Program-made: the position numbers and the translations under genes
In this document: one piece after another, positions 18,703-27,074 of the stretch
Layout: every line of letters begins with the position of its first letter
How positions within the stretch are numbered: position 1 is the stretch's first letter
NCBI RefSeq assembly: GCF_002101965.1
Contig: NZ_LQQA01000004.1
Coordinates: forward strand, 208,670-272,669
DNA from: Mycolicibacterium wolinskyi
Lineage (GTDB): Bacteria; Actinomycetota; Actinomycetes; Mycobacteriales; Mycobacteriaceae
Direction of reading: 5' to 3'
Length of the DNA stretch: 64,000 nucleotides
Notes under the pieces: model-generated
Databases searched by the model: none
Told to the model about the DNA's origin: nothing
The model's input: only the letters and a program-made list of their open reading frames with translations

Positions 18703-19808
18703 AGCTCGAACACCTGGCCGTCGCGGGCGACGGTGACCTTGCCGGAGTAGTTCTTGGCGATGGCATCGAGCCATTGGGAGTCGGGCAAGTCGGTGGGCGA
18801 GTAGTGGCTCAGCACAACATGTTTGGCATTGGCCGCCGCGGCGACCTCGCCGACCTGCTCGGCCGAGGTGTGCGAGCTCTTCAAATAGTTCGGCGGAAAC
18901 CTGTTGTGGTAGTAGGCGTCATCGAGACTGTATTGCGCCTCGTGCACCAGGATGTCGGTGTCCTTGGCCAGGGTGATCAGATTCTCCGACTTCGTGGTGT
19001 CACCCGAGAACGTGATGGATGTACCGGATTTCAGGTCGAACCGGAACCCGAAGGCAGGGTAGACGTCATAGTGGGACACCAAAGTCGCTGTCACGGTGAC
19101 GTTGTCGTCCGACATCACCGGGAACGGCGCGGTTTTCGGGGACCTGTTGCGGTAGTCCGAACCCGGCGGCACCGTGATCTCGACGACCTCGATCAGGTCT
19201 TGGATGTCATCGATTCCCATGTCGCGGATGAAGATGTTGCTCGTGTAGGCGTATGCCTGCAGCAGTGCCTTGCTGGTGGCGGCCAGCCCGGGTGCGGGGT
19301 TGCCAGGTTCGATCGTCGCCGGGTCGTGGTCGCCGACCTGGCTCGGCGGCAAGCCACCGGCCGGGCCGGGACCGTAGACGGTGACCGGCGCCTTTCCGGG
19401 TGCCGCCGTGTAACCGCCGGAGAGAAAGAAGCTGTAGTAGTCGACGATGTGGTCGGTGTGCAGGTGGGTGATGAACATGCTCTTCAGATCGTTGAACGTG
19501 AAGCCCGCATCGGCGAACGCGTTCATCGAGCCCAACCCGCAATCGATTTGATAGACGTCACCGCCGATTTTGACCGCTGACGAAATCCCGGTTCTGTTGG
19601 GGACCGGCGGCGGACCGGCCTGGACGCCAAGCGTGACCAAGGCATTCTCGGGCATCGTGGCGGCCGACTTCGGCGGTTCTGCCGAACTGCACGCCGATGT
19701 GCTGAGAATCGCGCCGCCGACCACCGCCGACATCGAGGCCGTCAATATGGAGCGTCGGGACAGTGAACCGGGACCTCGTGCGTCGTGACCACCGCAGGCG
19801 CATTCCAC
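18699..19808 (-). CDS. Tat-exported metallo-beta-lactamase-fold lipoprotein
   Basis: 369 residues from a GTG. The N-terminus carries a twin-arginine-like SRRSILTAS and a lipobox ending STSAC (Cys about 40), so it is probably exported folded and lipid-anchored. The enzyme part has HLHTDH (about 114-119) and FSGDTTKSE plus ILVHEAQYS and VLSHYSP, the pattern of RNase Z / arylsulfatase-type MBL enzymes. Export argues against an RNA substrate and for a sulfatase, phosphodiesterase or lactonase role. It stands alone, convergent with the amidohydrolase. Confidence 0.82.
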   Translation of the reverse strand: MECACGGHDARGPGSLSRRSILTASMSAVVGGAILSTSACSSAEPPKSAATMPENALVTLGVQAGPPPVPNRTGISSAVKIGGDVYQIDCGLGSMNAFADAGFTFNDLKSMFITHLHTDHIVDYYSFFLSGGYTAAPGKAPVTVYGPGPAGGLPPSQVGDHDPATIEPGNPAPGLAATSKALLQAYAYTSNIFIRDMGIDDIQDLIEVVEITVPPGSDYRNRSPKTAPFPVMSDDNVTVTATLVSHYDVYPAFGFRFDLKSGTSITFSGDTTKSENLITLAKDTDILVHEAQYSLDDAYYHNRFPPNYLKSSHTSAEQVGEVAAAANAKHVVLSHYSPTDLPDSQWLDAIAKNYSGKVTVARDGQVFEL

Positions 19809-19866
19809 GCCCGTCAGGCTAACGGGTCTGGGCTTTGCTGGAGCGACTTCGCACGGGTTCGATCCT

Positions 19867-20415
19867 CTACCGGCCGTGCACGACCGCGGTCAACACTTCG
19901 TCAAGGTTTCCGACGCCGCCACCGAACGGATTGCCGCGCTTGAGCACTCGCACACCTACCGGCGTCACCGCGACGAGCTTGGGCGAGCTGGATGTCAATT
20001 GCATGTGCCGCTCGAAACGCACCTGATCCAGCGGCGCGATGATCTGGCCGGCGCCGTCGCGGTAGACGCGTTGGGCTCGGTCGAACACCGCGACCGGGGT
20101 GAAGGTGTGCAGTGGAGCGAGCCGGCGGCGACGCAGCGCCCGGGCGGTGGCCGCCAGTCCCACCCCTGCCAGCAGCCCGACGCCGAGCAGGACGGCGCCG
20201 ACGACAACCGATGACACTGCCAGCGATCCAGCCGCGGCCATGATCATCGACACCACGCCGAACCCGCCGCATACGAGCGTAAAAATCAACAGGACGAACG
20301 CGAAGATCTCCGATGGGCCGTTGCCGCGGTCGACGACAACGACGTTGGGCCCGTCCTCGGCGACGACCAGGCCGCCGGTTTCGGCGACGATTCGAGGCTC
20401 GCCCATGGTGTTCAT
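19867..20415 (-). CDS. Uncharacterised two-helix membrane protein
   Basis: 182 residues, not recognised. N-terminal 35 residues are soluble; two membrane helices follow at about 37-62 and 66-90 (SSVVVGAVLLGVGLLAGVGL), then a basic RRRRL stop-transfer and an 85-residue cytoplasmic-looking domain (HTFTPVAVFDRAQRVYRDGA). Two ATGs are possible (20415 and 20406). The layout resembles small actinobacterial proteins of unknown function. It is downstream of a repeat and not clearly part of an operon. Confidence 0.6.
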   Translation of the reverse strand: MNTMGEPRIVAETGGLVVAEDGPNVVVVDRGNGPSEIFAFVLLIFTLVCGGFGVVSMIMAAAGSLAVSSVVVGAVLLGVGLLAGVGLAATARALRRRRLAPLHTFTPVAVFDRAQRVYRDGAGQIIAPLDQVRFERHMQLTSSSPKLVAVTPVGVRVLKRGNPFGGGVGNLDEVLTAVVHGR

Positions 20416-20438
20416 GGCCGAAGTGTGCCCCTCGTGCG

Positions 20439-20503
20439 CCGCGAGCGTCCTCGAAATGCCGAGGATTTACGGCGTGTCGGGGTACAGACACGGTCGCTCG
20501 CGG
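20439..20503. repeat. Hairpin repeat related to 17604-17665
   Basis: CCGCGAGCG (20439-20447) pairs with CGCTCGCGG (20495-20503), and TCCTCG (20448-20453) with CGAGGA (20460-20465). The right part, 20469-20502, is the reverse complement of 17604-17637 with one mismatch. The gap separates the urt operon end from the start of the small membrane protein gene. Confidence 0.75.
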
Positions 20504-20541
20504 TGCAAGGGGTGCAGCACGGGAAGCAGAACTAAGCAGAA

Positions 20542-21234
20542 CTAGATGGCCATGGCGGCGCGGACGTCGGCCTCGGAGGCCGAGCCGCCGGTGCCGCTGG
20601 AGGTGATGCGGCCAGACTCGAGGATGTAGTACCGCTGCGAGGATTCCAGCGCGAAGCCGATGTGCTGTTCGACCAACAGCACTCCGAGGTCACCGCGGGC
20701 GGTCAGCGCAGTGATGGCCTGCTCGATCTCGGCGACGACCGACGGCTGGATGCCCTCGGTCGGCTCGTCGAGGATGAGCGTCTTGGGGCTGGTGATGAGT
20801 GCCCGGGCGATCGCCAACTGCTGGCGCTGACCACCCGACAGCAGACCGGCCCGGCGGGTCAGCAACTCTTTCAGCGCCGGGAACAGATCGAGCTGCTCGT
20901 CGATGAGAGCCTTGCCGTTCTTGCGGCCATCGGCCACGACTTGCAGATTTTCGGCGGTGGTCAGTTGCCCGAACGACTGCTGGCCCTGTGGGACATAGGC
21001 CAGGCCGCGCGCGACGCGTGCGCTCGGCCGGAGCTTGGTGATGTCCTCACCTTCGAAAAGGACCTTGCCCGCAGTGCATTTGAGTAGCCCGACGGCAGCG
21101 CGCAACAGTGTGGTCTTGCCGGCACCGTTGTGCCCCATCACCGCGGCCACACCGTCGGACGGCACCTCGATGCTGGCGCCGTGGATGACCTCGGAGCGGC
21201 CGTAACCGGTTCGGACGTCGACGAGTTCGAGCAT
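20542..21234 (-). CDS. urtE: Urea ABC transporter ATPase UrtE
   Basis: ATPase of the branched-chain/urea family (LivF-like), 230 residues. Walker A GHNGAGKTTLL (about 34-44), signature LLSGGQRQQLAIARAL, Walker B LILDEPTEGIQPS; EGIQPS is the typical Urt/LivF continuation. The ATG overlaps the urtD stop (TGATG). It is the last gene of urtABCDE and ends before a hairpin repeat. Confidence 0.92.
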   Translation of the reverse strand: MLELVDVRTGYGRSEVIHGASIEVPSDGVAAVMGHNGAGKTTLLRAAVGLLKCTAGKVLFEGEDITKLRPSARVARGLAYVPQGQQSFGQLTTAENLQVVADGRKNGKALIDEQLDLFPALKELLTRRAGLLSGGQRQQLAIARALITSPKTLILDEPTEGIQPSVVAEIEQAITALTARGDLGVLLVEQHIGFALESSQRYYILESGRITSSGTGGSASEADVRAAMAI

Positions 21235-22049
21235 CAGGCAATTCCTTCCACGCCCGCGGCGGCCGTGCCCAGATAGACCTCTTGCACTTTCGGGTTGGCC
21301 TGGACTTCGGCCACCGACCCTTCCGCGATGACCTGTCCGCGGGCCAGTACGGTCACCGAAGTGGCGAACGCGCGCATGAAGTCCATGTCGTGTTCGACGA
21401 CGACGACCGTGCGTTCGGCGCCGATGCGGCGCAAGAGGTTTCCGGTTTCCTCACGTTCTTCGGTGCTCATGCCGGCGACGGGCTCATCGAGCAGCAGCAC
21501 GTCGGCGTTCTGGACCAGCAGCATGCCGATCTCCAGCCATTGCTTCTGCCCATGGGCGAGAATCCCCGCCGGCTTGTCGGCCAGATGGGTCAACCCGATG
21601 GTGTGCAATGCCTGTTCGATCACCGGCAGCACGCCTTTGCGCTTGCGCATCAGCGTCCACACCGACCGGCCCGCACCCGCCGCGATGTCGAGGTTCTGCA
21701 GCACGGTCAGCTGCTCGAACACGCTCGCGGTCTGGAATGTGCGGCCAACCCCACGCCGGGCGATCTGGTGCACCTTCTTGCCGAGCAGTTCCACGCCCGA
21801 CTTGTTCACCGAACCGGACGCCGGGACCAGGCCGGTGATCGCGTCGATCACCGTCGTCTTGCCCGCCCCGTTGGGTCCGATCAGGAATCGAAGGTCGCCC
21901 TGGAACAGGGTGAGGTCGACGTCGCTGACGGCTTTGAATCCGTCGAATTCGACTGTCAACCCGCGTACTTCGAGGTACTGGGTGCCCATGCCGACATTGC
22001 CGCCCTCGACGGGTTCCTTGCCCGCGGTGCTCGCTTCGACCTCGGTCAT
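21234..22049 (-). CDS. urtD: Urea ABC transporter ATPase UrtD
   Basis: Second ATPase of the urea importer (LivG-like), 271 residues. Walker A GPNGAGKTTVIDAI (about 57), the long insert before the signature typical of LivG, LAHGQKQWLEIGMLLVQNAD, and Walker B LLLDEPVAGMSTEE. The GQKQWLEIGM segment is characteristic of UrtD. The first 25 residues are extra. Its stop and start overlap neighbours by 1-4 bases. Confidence 0.92.
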   Translation of the reverse strand: MTEVEASTAGKEPVEGGNVGMGTQYLEVRGLTVEFDGFKAVSDVDLTLFQGDLRFLIGPNGAGKTTVIDAITGLVPASGSVNKSGVELLGKKVHQIARRGVGRTFQTASVFEQLTVLQNLDIAAGAGRSVWTLMRKRKGVLPVIEQALHTIGLTHLADKPAGILAHGQKQWLEIGMLLVQNADVLLLDEPVAGMSTEEREETGNLLRRIGAERTVVVVEHDMDFMRAFATSVTVLARGQVIAEGSVAEVQANPKVQEVYLGTAAAGVEGIA

Positions 22050-23155
22050 GAGCTGGCGCCCACCTTTTCTGTGTCAGGGTCCGAGTCGGGGACTTTGTCC
22101 GACGGCGCGTCTGCCTTGGCTCTGCGTCGACGTTTGAGCAGTACCCCGAGTCCGGCCAGCCCGGCCGGGAAAAACCCGACGACGACGATGAACAGCAGTC
22201 CCTGGGCGTAGGTCCACTCGGACGGAAAGCGTTCGGAGAACAGTGTTTGCGCCCATGCCACACCGATCGCGCCGAGCACCGGACCGAGCAGCGTGGTCCG
22301 CCCACCGATCGCGACGCCGATCAAGAACGCGATCGACGGCACGATACCCACCTGCGAGGGCGCGATGAAGCCGACGATGGGCGCGAACAGTGCACCGGCG
22401 ATGCTCGCGAACAGCGCGGCCAGCGTGTAGGCGACGACCTTGATGTTGGCCGGGTCATAGCCCAGGAATCGCACGCGTTCCTCACCGTCACGCACCGCGA
22501 CCAACAGTTCGCCGTAGCGGCTGTACATCAACTGTCGGACGACGGCGACCACGATCAGCAGGGTCGCGGCGGCGATGAAGTACAGCATCTGCTTGTTCAC
22601 CGGATCGTTGAGCGTGAAACCGAAGAACGTGCGGAAGTTGGTGAGCCCGTTGCTGCCGCCGATGCTGGTCTGACCGACGAGCAGGATCGCCAGCGCTGCC
22701 GCGAGCGCCTGCGACAGGATCGCAAAGTAGGCACCCTTGACCCGTCGTTTGAAAACCCCGAAGCCGAGCAGTGCGGCGATCCCGGCCGGAATCACCAGGA
22801 TGGCCAACAGCGTGAAGGCGGGGGAGGCGAACGGCGTCCAGTAACCCGGCAGTTCGCGCACGCCGGCGATCTGCATGAAGTCCGGCACGTCGTCGCCGCG
22901 GATCTGGGCGTCGGCGATCTTGAGGTGCATGCCCATCATGTAGCCGCCGAGGCCGAAGAACACGCCCTGCCCGAGGACGAGCATTCCGCCACGGCCCCAA
23001 GCCAATCCGATACCGACCGCCACGATGGCAAAGCACAGGAACTTGCCGAGCAGGCTGAGGCGGAAATCCGAGAGCACTGCCGGCGCCACTCCGAAGAGCA
23101 GGACCGCTGCGACACCGAAGCCCGCCCATGTTTGCCAGCGTCCAAGGATGGTCAT
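22046..23155 (-). CDS. urtC: Urea ABC transporter permease UrtC
   Basis: LivM-type permease of 369 residues, around nine to ten helices, starting at the ATG at 23155 (MTILGRWQTWAGFG). Recognisable segments are GRGGMLVLGQGVFFGLGGYM, GGSNGLTNF and VAVRDGEERVRFLGYDPAN, all characteristic of UrtC. The frame stays open upstream through urtB, but that part is an antisense-free shadow of urtB and is not protein-like. It overlaps urtB by four bases. Confidence 0.93.
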   Translation of the reverse strand: MTILGRWQTWAGFGVAAVLLFGVAPAVLSDFRLSLLGKFLCFAIVAVGIGLAWGRGGMLVLGQGVFFGLGGYMMGMHLKIADAQIRGDDVPDFMQIAGVRELPGYWTPFASPAFTLLAILVIPAGIAALLGFGVFKRRVKGAYFAILSQALAAALAILLVGQTSIGGSNGLTNFRTFFGFTLNDPVNKQMLYFIAAATLLIVVAVVRQLMYSRYGELLVAVRDGEERVRFLGYDPANIKVVAYTLAALFASIAGALFAPIVGFIAPSQVGIVPSIAFLIGVAIGGRTTLLGPVLGAIGVAWAQTLFSERFPSEWTYAQGLLFIVVVGFFPAGLAGLGVLLKRRRRAKADAPSDKVPDSDPDTEKVGASS

Positions 23156-24036
23156 ACGAGACTCCTTGTCCGAACGGTGAACAACCCCTGCGGGCGCACC
23201 TGCAGGAAGATCACGATGATCACGAACACGATCACCTTGGCCAGCGACGCCGTGGTGCTGTACTCGATGAACGAGTTCAGGAAGCCGAGCGCGAGCGCCG
23301 CGATGACGGTGCCCTTGATCTGGCCGAGCCCGCCGACGACCACCACCAGGAACGCGTCGATCAGGAAGCTCTGCCCGATGGTCGGGCTCGTCGAGCCGAT
23401 CAACGTCAACGCGACACCGGCCACGGCCGCGAGCCCCGACCCGATGAAGAACGTCGTGATGTCGGTCTTGCGCGACGAGATGCCGCTGGTCTCGGCGAGG
23501 TCGCGGTTCTGCACGACCGCCCGGATACGCCGGCCCATGGGGCTCGTCTTGAGCACCGTGGCCAGCACCGCGACGCACACGATGGCCAGGATCAGGATGA
23601 AGATGCGCGTCTTGGGTACGACGGCGCCGAGGATCTCGACACCGCCCGACAGCCATGACGGAGCGACCACGTTGACTGCGGGGGCGCCGAAGATGTCGCG
23701 GGCGATCTGCTGCAGGATCAGACCGACGCCGAAGGTCACGAGCAGGGTGTCCAGCGGCCGGTCGTACATGCGCTGGATCAGCGTGACCTCCAGCAGTGCG
23801 CCCATCGCGCCGCCGACCACGAATCCGACGAGAAGCGAAATCAACAGTGATGCACCGGCATTGGAGATGATCTGCTGAACCACGTAAGCGGTGTAGCAAC
23901 CGGCCATGATGAACTCACCGTGCGCCATGTTGATGACGCCCATCTGGCCGAAGGTCAAGGACAGGCCGAGCGCCGCCAGCAACAGGATCGAGCCGAGGCT
24001 CAATCCCGTTGCCAGCTGGCCGATCAGAATATCCAT
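23152..24036 (-). CDS. urtB: Urea ABC transporter permease UrtB
   Basis: LivH-type permease, 294 residues with about eight helices. Family segments: GLSLTFGQMGVINMAHGEFI (about 25-44), DRPLDTLLVTFGVGLILQQI (about 92-111) and GSGLAAVAGVALTLIG. This protein lacks the long extra N-terminal domain found in some UrtB. Seven bases separate it from the urtA stop. Confidence 0.93.
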   Translation of the reverse strand: MDILIGQLATGLSLGSILLLAALGLSLTFGQMGVINMAHGEFIMAGCYTAYVVQQIISNAGASLLISLLVGFVVGGAMGALLEVTLIQRMYDRPLDTLLVTFGVGLILQQIARDIFGAPAVNVVAPSWLSGGVEILGAVVPKTRIFILILAIVCVAVLATVLKTSPMGRRIRAVVQNRDLAETSGISSRKTDITTFFIGSGLAAVAGVALTLIGSTSPTIGQSFLIDAFLVVVVGGLGQIKGTVIAALALGFLNSFIEYSTTASLAKVIVFVIIVIFLQVRPQGLFTVRTRSLV

Positions 24037-24043
24037 GGCCCGC

Positions 24044-25312
24044 TCAGCCGGACAGCCCGGCGGCCCACGGGTAGGACTTCAAGTACGGGTCCGGCTCGAT
24101 CGGGCCCTTCGACTCCCAGATGGTGTAGATCAGGCCGTCCGGGCGGATCTCACCGATGCGGGCGGTCTTGGTGATGTGGTGGTTCTCGCCGTCGATGGTC
24201 ACCTTGCCCTCAGGGGCGTCGAAGGTCACGCCGTCGGCGTTGTCCTGAATTGCCTTGACGTCGAACGACTGTGCCTTTTCGACGGTGTTCTTCCAGAGAT
24301 AAACCGACACGTAGGCCGCTTCCATCGGGTCCGAGGTCGGCTTCTTGGGATCCTTGACGAAGTCCTTGTAGGCCTTGACGAAAGCCTTGTTGACCGGGGT
24401 GTCGATGGTCTCGTAGTAGTTCCACGCCGTCAGCTGCCCGGTCACGTTCTGGACGCCGATGCCGCCGACCTCTTCCTCGGCGATCGACACCGACACCACC
24501 GGCATGTCCTGCGGGGTCAGGCCGACGTTTTTGTACTCGCGGAAGAACGCCACGTTGGAGTCACCGTTGAGGGTGTTGAACACCGCGTCGGCGTTGGCGC
24601 CGCGCACCTTGTTGACGATCGTGGAGAAGTCCGTCGATCCCAGCGGGGTGTAGTCCTCGCCCTTGATCTCGATGCCGTTCGCCCCGGCGTACGCCTTGAT
24701 GATGCGGTTGGCCGTCTGCGGGAACACGTAGTCGCTGCCGACCAGGTACAGCGACTTGACGCCCTTCTCCTTGAGGTAGTCGAGCGCGGGCACGATCTGC
24801 TGGTTGGTGGTCGCGCCGGTGTAGAAGATGTTCTTGCTCGATTCGAGGCCCTCGTACTGCACCGGGTAATACAGGAGAGAGTTGGCGCTTTCGAAGACCG
24901 GCAGCATGGCCTTGCGGCTCGACGACGTCCAGCCGCCGAACACCGCTGCGACGCAATCGCTGCTGATCAACTTCTCGGCCTTCTCGGCGAACACCGTGGG
25001 CTCCGACGCACCGTCCTCGCCGATGAGCTCGATCTGCTTGCCCAGCACACCGCCCTTGGCGTTGATCTCGTCGACAGCGAGTTTGATCGAGTCGCGGACC
25101 GTCACCTCGGAGATGGCCATCGTTCCCGACAGTGAGTTCAACGAGCCGACCTTGATCGTGGGCCCGGACGTGTCCACGCATGACTCAGCATTTGCTGCGT
25201 CGGTTTCGCTTGCCCTGCTTCCGCATCCGGCCAATAGAAGGCTGGCGACTGCGATCACGCTTCCGGTGGCTAACGCCGATCTGCGGAACGTGGCACGTGC
25301 TGGTACTCGCAT
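24044..25312 (-). CDS. urtA: Urea ABC transporter binding lipoprotein UrtA
   Basis: Urea-binding lipoprotein of the type-1 periplasmic fold, 422 residues. ATG at 25312 with AAAGG six bases upstream; a TTG two codons earlier is less likely. Signal peptide ends at LLLAGC. The mature protein has the UrtA pattern IKVGSLNSLSGTMAISE, LIGEDGASEPTVFAEKAEKL, VFGGWTSSSRKAMLPVFE, LLYYPVQYEGLESSKNIFYT and SDYVFPQTANRIIK; the YYPVQYEG segment is specific for the urea/short-amide group. First gene of the operon; nitrogen control would be expected but I could not find a clean GlnR site. Confidence 0.94.
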   Translation of the reverse strand: MRVPARATFRRSALATGSVIAVASLLLAGCGSRASETDAANAESCVDTSGPTIKVGSLNSLSGTMAISEVTVRDSIKLAVDEINAKGGVLGKQIELIGEDGASEPTVFAEKAEKLISSDCVAAVFGGWTSSSRKAMLPVFESANSLLYYPVQYEGLESSKNIFYTGATTNQQIVPALDYLKEKGVKSLYLVGSDYVFPQTANRIIKAYAGANGIEIKGEDYTPLGSTDFSTIVNKVRGANADAVFNTLNGDSNVAFFREYKNVGLTPQDMPVVSVSIAEEEVGGIGVQNVTGQLTAWNYYETIDTPVNKAFVKAYKDFVKDPKKPTSDPMEAAYVSVYLWKNTVEKAQSFDVKAIQDNADGVTFDAPEGKVTIDGENHHITKTARIGEIRPDGLIYTIWESKGPIEPDPYLKSYPWAAGLSG

Positions 25313-25570
25313 GAACAACCTTTCCCAATGATTGCAGCGCTTTTCGGCCGATGCGATCGGCAGCGCCGCAGGAGGCTAAACACACTGTGCGGGTGTCGAA
25401 TCGGGACGTTAGAGCGCCGGTGTTACTGAGAAATGTCTGTATGTGACGAACAAATTAACCTCTAGCTAGACGGGCGTTGGTTTGCCGTTTTCGCGTAACT
25501 CCACGACGCCTTTCGCGACGCCCGTGCGCTCATTCGTCGCACCTGTAACAAGCCGGTAGCCTGCCTCGAT

Positions 25571-26005
25571 ATGACGAACATGCGAAAAGTGACAACCACG
25601 GTCGGTGCGGCGGTCGTTCTGGCGGCCGCGGGTATGGCGGTCTCCAACGCAACGTCGTATGCGGAGCCGGAGGCAGGCGGTCATCAGGTGCGCTACACGC
25701 TCACGACGGGCGCGCCCTACGATTTCGATCTCTACTATCTGGCGACTCAGCCTCCGAGCAAGGAGGCCTATGACGCGGATCCCTACGCCTTCCTGCAGAA
25801 GGCTGAGGTGAACGTGGTCCCCGAGGCGCCGTGGGTCTTCGAGACCACGCTGGCCGATCCACAGTGGGCCATCTTCACCGTCGCCAGCACCACGCACGGC
25901 GGCCGGGGCGCGCCCAACGCGCACTGTGAGATCGCGGTCGACGGCCAGGTCGCGGTCCAGAACGATCATCCCTACAGCCCGCGGTGCCAGCTCGGGCAGT
26001 GGTGA
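25571..26005 (+). CDS. Small secreted protein, MmpS-like fold possible
   Basis: 144 residues. A signal peptide with a basic start and a hydrophobic core (TVGAAVVLAAAGMAVSNATS) is followed by cleavage near SYA-EPE. The mature 112 residues have alternating beta-type segments (HQVRYTLTTGAPYDFDLYYL; FETTLADPQWAIFTVASTTH) and two cysteines (HCEIAV near 117 and PRCQLG near 139) that could form one disulfide. The pattern VRYTLTTGAPYDF...C.I.VDG...N recalls the exported domain of MmpS proteins, but there is no membrane anchor after cleavage and no mmpL next to it. It is divergent from urtA. Function unknown. Confidence 0.7.
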   Translation: MTNMRKVTTTVGAAVVLAAAGMAVSNATSYAEPEAGGHQVRYTLTTGAPYDFDLYYLATQPPSKEAYDADPYAFLQKAEVNVVPEAPWVFETTLADPQWAIFTVASTTHGGRGAPNAHCEIAVDGQVAVQNDHPYSPRCQLGQW

Positions 26006-26041
26006 CAGGCCGCTGAGCGACGCGCCCGCCGGCACGGTGAG

Positions 26042-26070
26042 TTGACAAACGCGTCGAACAATTGTTCGAT
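26042..26070 (+). promoter_or_regulatory. SOS box (LexA site) within a promoter
   Basis: TCGAACAATTGTTCGA at 26054-26069 is a perfect 16-base palindrome and exactly fits the mycobacterial LexA consensus TCGAAC-N4-GTTCGA. It lies between a consensus -35 (TTGACA, 26042-26047) and a -10-like TTCGAT (26065-26070, 17-base spacer). LexA bound here would block the promoter. The same spacing is seen at 33325-33353. Only a short + strand unit lies downstream. Confidence 0.9.
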
Positions 26071-26077
26071 AAGAGGC

Positions 26078-26251
26078 ATGCGAGACGGTGCCCGGGTACG
26101 CGATCAAGCCATGCGCCCCGGTCGCACCGTCTCGATGTGCTTCGTGCTCCGGCGCCCCTGCAGGCGTCCGGGTACGGTCTGACTGGGCAGCGCCCACGGC
26201 GGGCGCCGGTGCCGTACCCGAAACCGCGGCACCGGCGCACCCAATCTTTCT
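26078..26251 (+). ncRNA. Candidate SOS-induced small RNA or leaderless micro-gene
   Basis: The LexA-controlled promoter should start RNA at about 26077-26078, and a strong terminator ends it near 26251, giving roughly 175 bases. The RNA would fold: CGAGACGGTGC (26081-26091) with GCACCGTCTCG (26124-26134) is an 11-pair stem that also holds an inner CCGGG/CCCGG; CGGGTACGG (26169-26177) pairs with CCGTACCCG (26212-26220) around GCGCCC/GGGCGC (26190-26206). This second fold competes with the terminator hairpin. An ATG sits at the predicted RNA end and opens a basic 34-residue frame (26078-26182, MRDGARVRDQAMRPGRTVSM then CFVLRRPCRRPGTV), which could be translated without a leader. Not recognised as a known RNA family. 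Confidence 0.55.
26203..26251 (+). terminator. Intrinsic terminator of the SOS-controlled short unit
   Basis: GCGCCGGTGCCG (26203-26214) and CGGCACCGGCGC (26227-26238) form a perfect 12-pair stem with a 12-base loop, followed by ACCCAATCTTTCT, a pyrimidine-rich tail with T predominance. The tail runs into the stop codon of the convergent hydrolase gene. On the opposite strand there is no T-run after the hairpin, so the terminator looks oriented for the + strand. Confidence 0.65.
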
Positions 26252-27074
26252 AACTGGTCGGGCGGCCCTCCGCCGCCGTCACGGCGGCTGAGATGAGCGC
26301 CGCCAGCGCGGCGGGCGCCTCGACGTGCGCCAGGTGGCCTTGGTCGGCGAGGGGCACCACCGGCGCCTGAGGCAGCGCGTCGGCGAACGCGGCGAACGCG
26401 GTGCCGTAGGGTGCCTGACCCTCGTTGCGGGTGCCCAGAATCAACCTGACCGGCATGGGAAGCGTTCGGTAACGGTCCAGCGCCGGGGGGTGCGTGTTGA
26501 TCGCCGCGAGTTCCTCGGCCAGCGGTCCGGCGAGCGGGCGCAGGACGGCCCAGGCGGGGCTGCGGCGCAGGTCGGCCACATAGTCGGCGGCGAATCCGGA
26601 TACGTCGGTGTTGACGAGCGTCACCGCGCGGTCGAGATCCCCGGCGGCGATGGCTTGGCGGAGCGGTTGCACGACGTCGGGCGCGAACGGCCGGCTGACC
26701 GGTTCGTAGGCGGTCAGCGAGACGATCCGCTCGCACGTCAAGGCGGTCTCGAGCGCGATCAGCGCACCGTAGCTCCAGCCGAACAGATGGACATCGCCGA
26801 GCGCATCGATGATGTGGCGCAGGTCGTCGACCTCGACGCGTACCGAGTAGTCGGCTCCGAGCGGACCGCTCGGATATCGACCGCGGCGATTGACCGTGAT
26901 CACGGGGTTCGGCAGGTCGATCGAGTCGACCACCTGGCGCCACGTCGCCGCGTCGGCCATCACTCCGGGCACAAGCAGGATCGGTGTGCCCGTGCCCGGG
27001 CGGACGTCCGCGGTCAACGCCGTACCGGCACGGTCGAATACGAGGTTCTGCACTTCTGAGTGCGTGAAAGTCAT
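26250..27074 (-). CDS. Alpha/beta hydrolase
   Basis: 274-residue alpha/beta-fold hydrolase from the ATG at 27074 ([14 protein letters not shown]). The nucleophile elbow is [11 protein letters not shown] (Ser about 98), the oxyanion region [13 protein letters not shown] (about 32-44), and the catalytic histidine is in [11 protein letters not shown] (near 250). It is last in the nitrilase operon and overlaps the fumarase-like gene by four bases. It may release an acid from an ester or lactone, or act as a C-C hydrolase; substrate not evident. Upstream in-frame starts lie in the neighbour and were rejected. Confidence 0.83.
   Translation of the reverse strand: MTFTHSEVQNLVFDRAGTALTADVRPGTGTPILLVPGVMADAATWRQVVDSIDLPNPVITVNRRGRYPSGPLGADYSVRVEVDDLRHIIDALGDVHLFGWSYGALIALETALTCERIVSLTAYEPVSRPFAPDVVQPLRQAIAAGDLDRAVTLVNTDVSGFAADYVADLRRSPAWAVLRPLAGPLAEELAAINTHPPALDRYRTLPMPVRLILGTRNEGQAPYGTAFAAFADALPQAPVVPLADQGHLAHVEAPAALAALISAAVTAAEGRPTS

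Noticed and set aside
22046..23899. 617-residue version of UrtC starting at 23899
   Set aside because: The extra N-terminus overlaps urtB in another frame and has no permease character; the ATG at 23155 gives a normal UrtC.
25422..25460. GTTAC and GTGAC half sites upstream of urtA as a GlnR box
   Set aside because: Spacing does not fit the AC-N9-AC pattern of GlnR sites on either strand. Nitrogen control is plausible but not supported here.
26203..26251. Riboswitch or attenuator for a downstream gene
   Set aside because: All genes to the right up to 32122 are on the opposite strand, so there is no downstream + strand gene to regulate.
26062..26291. Two longer + strand frames (63 and 67 residues) over the SOS transcript
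   Set aside because: One starts inside the LexA site and the other lacks a ribosome site and runs through the terminator into the hydrolase gene; the 34-residue frame at the predicted RNA end is the only credible one.
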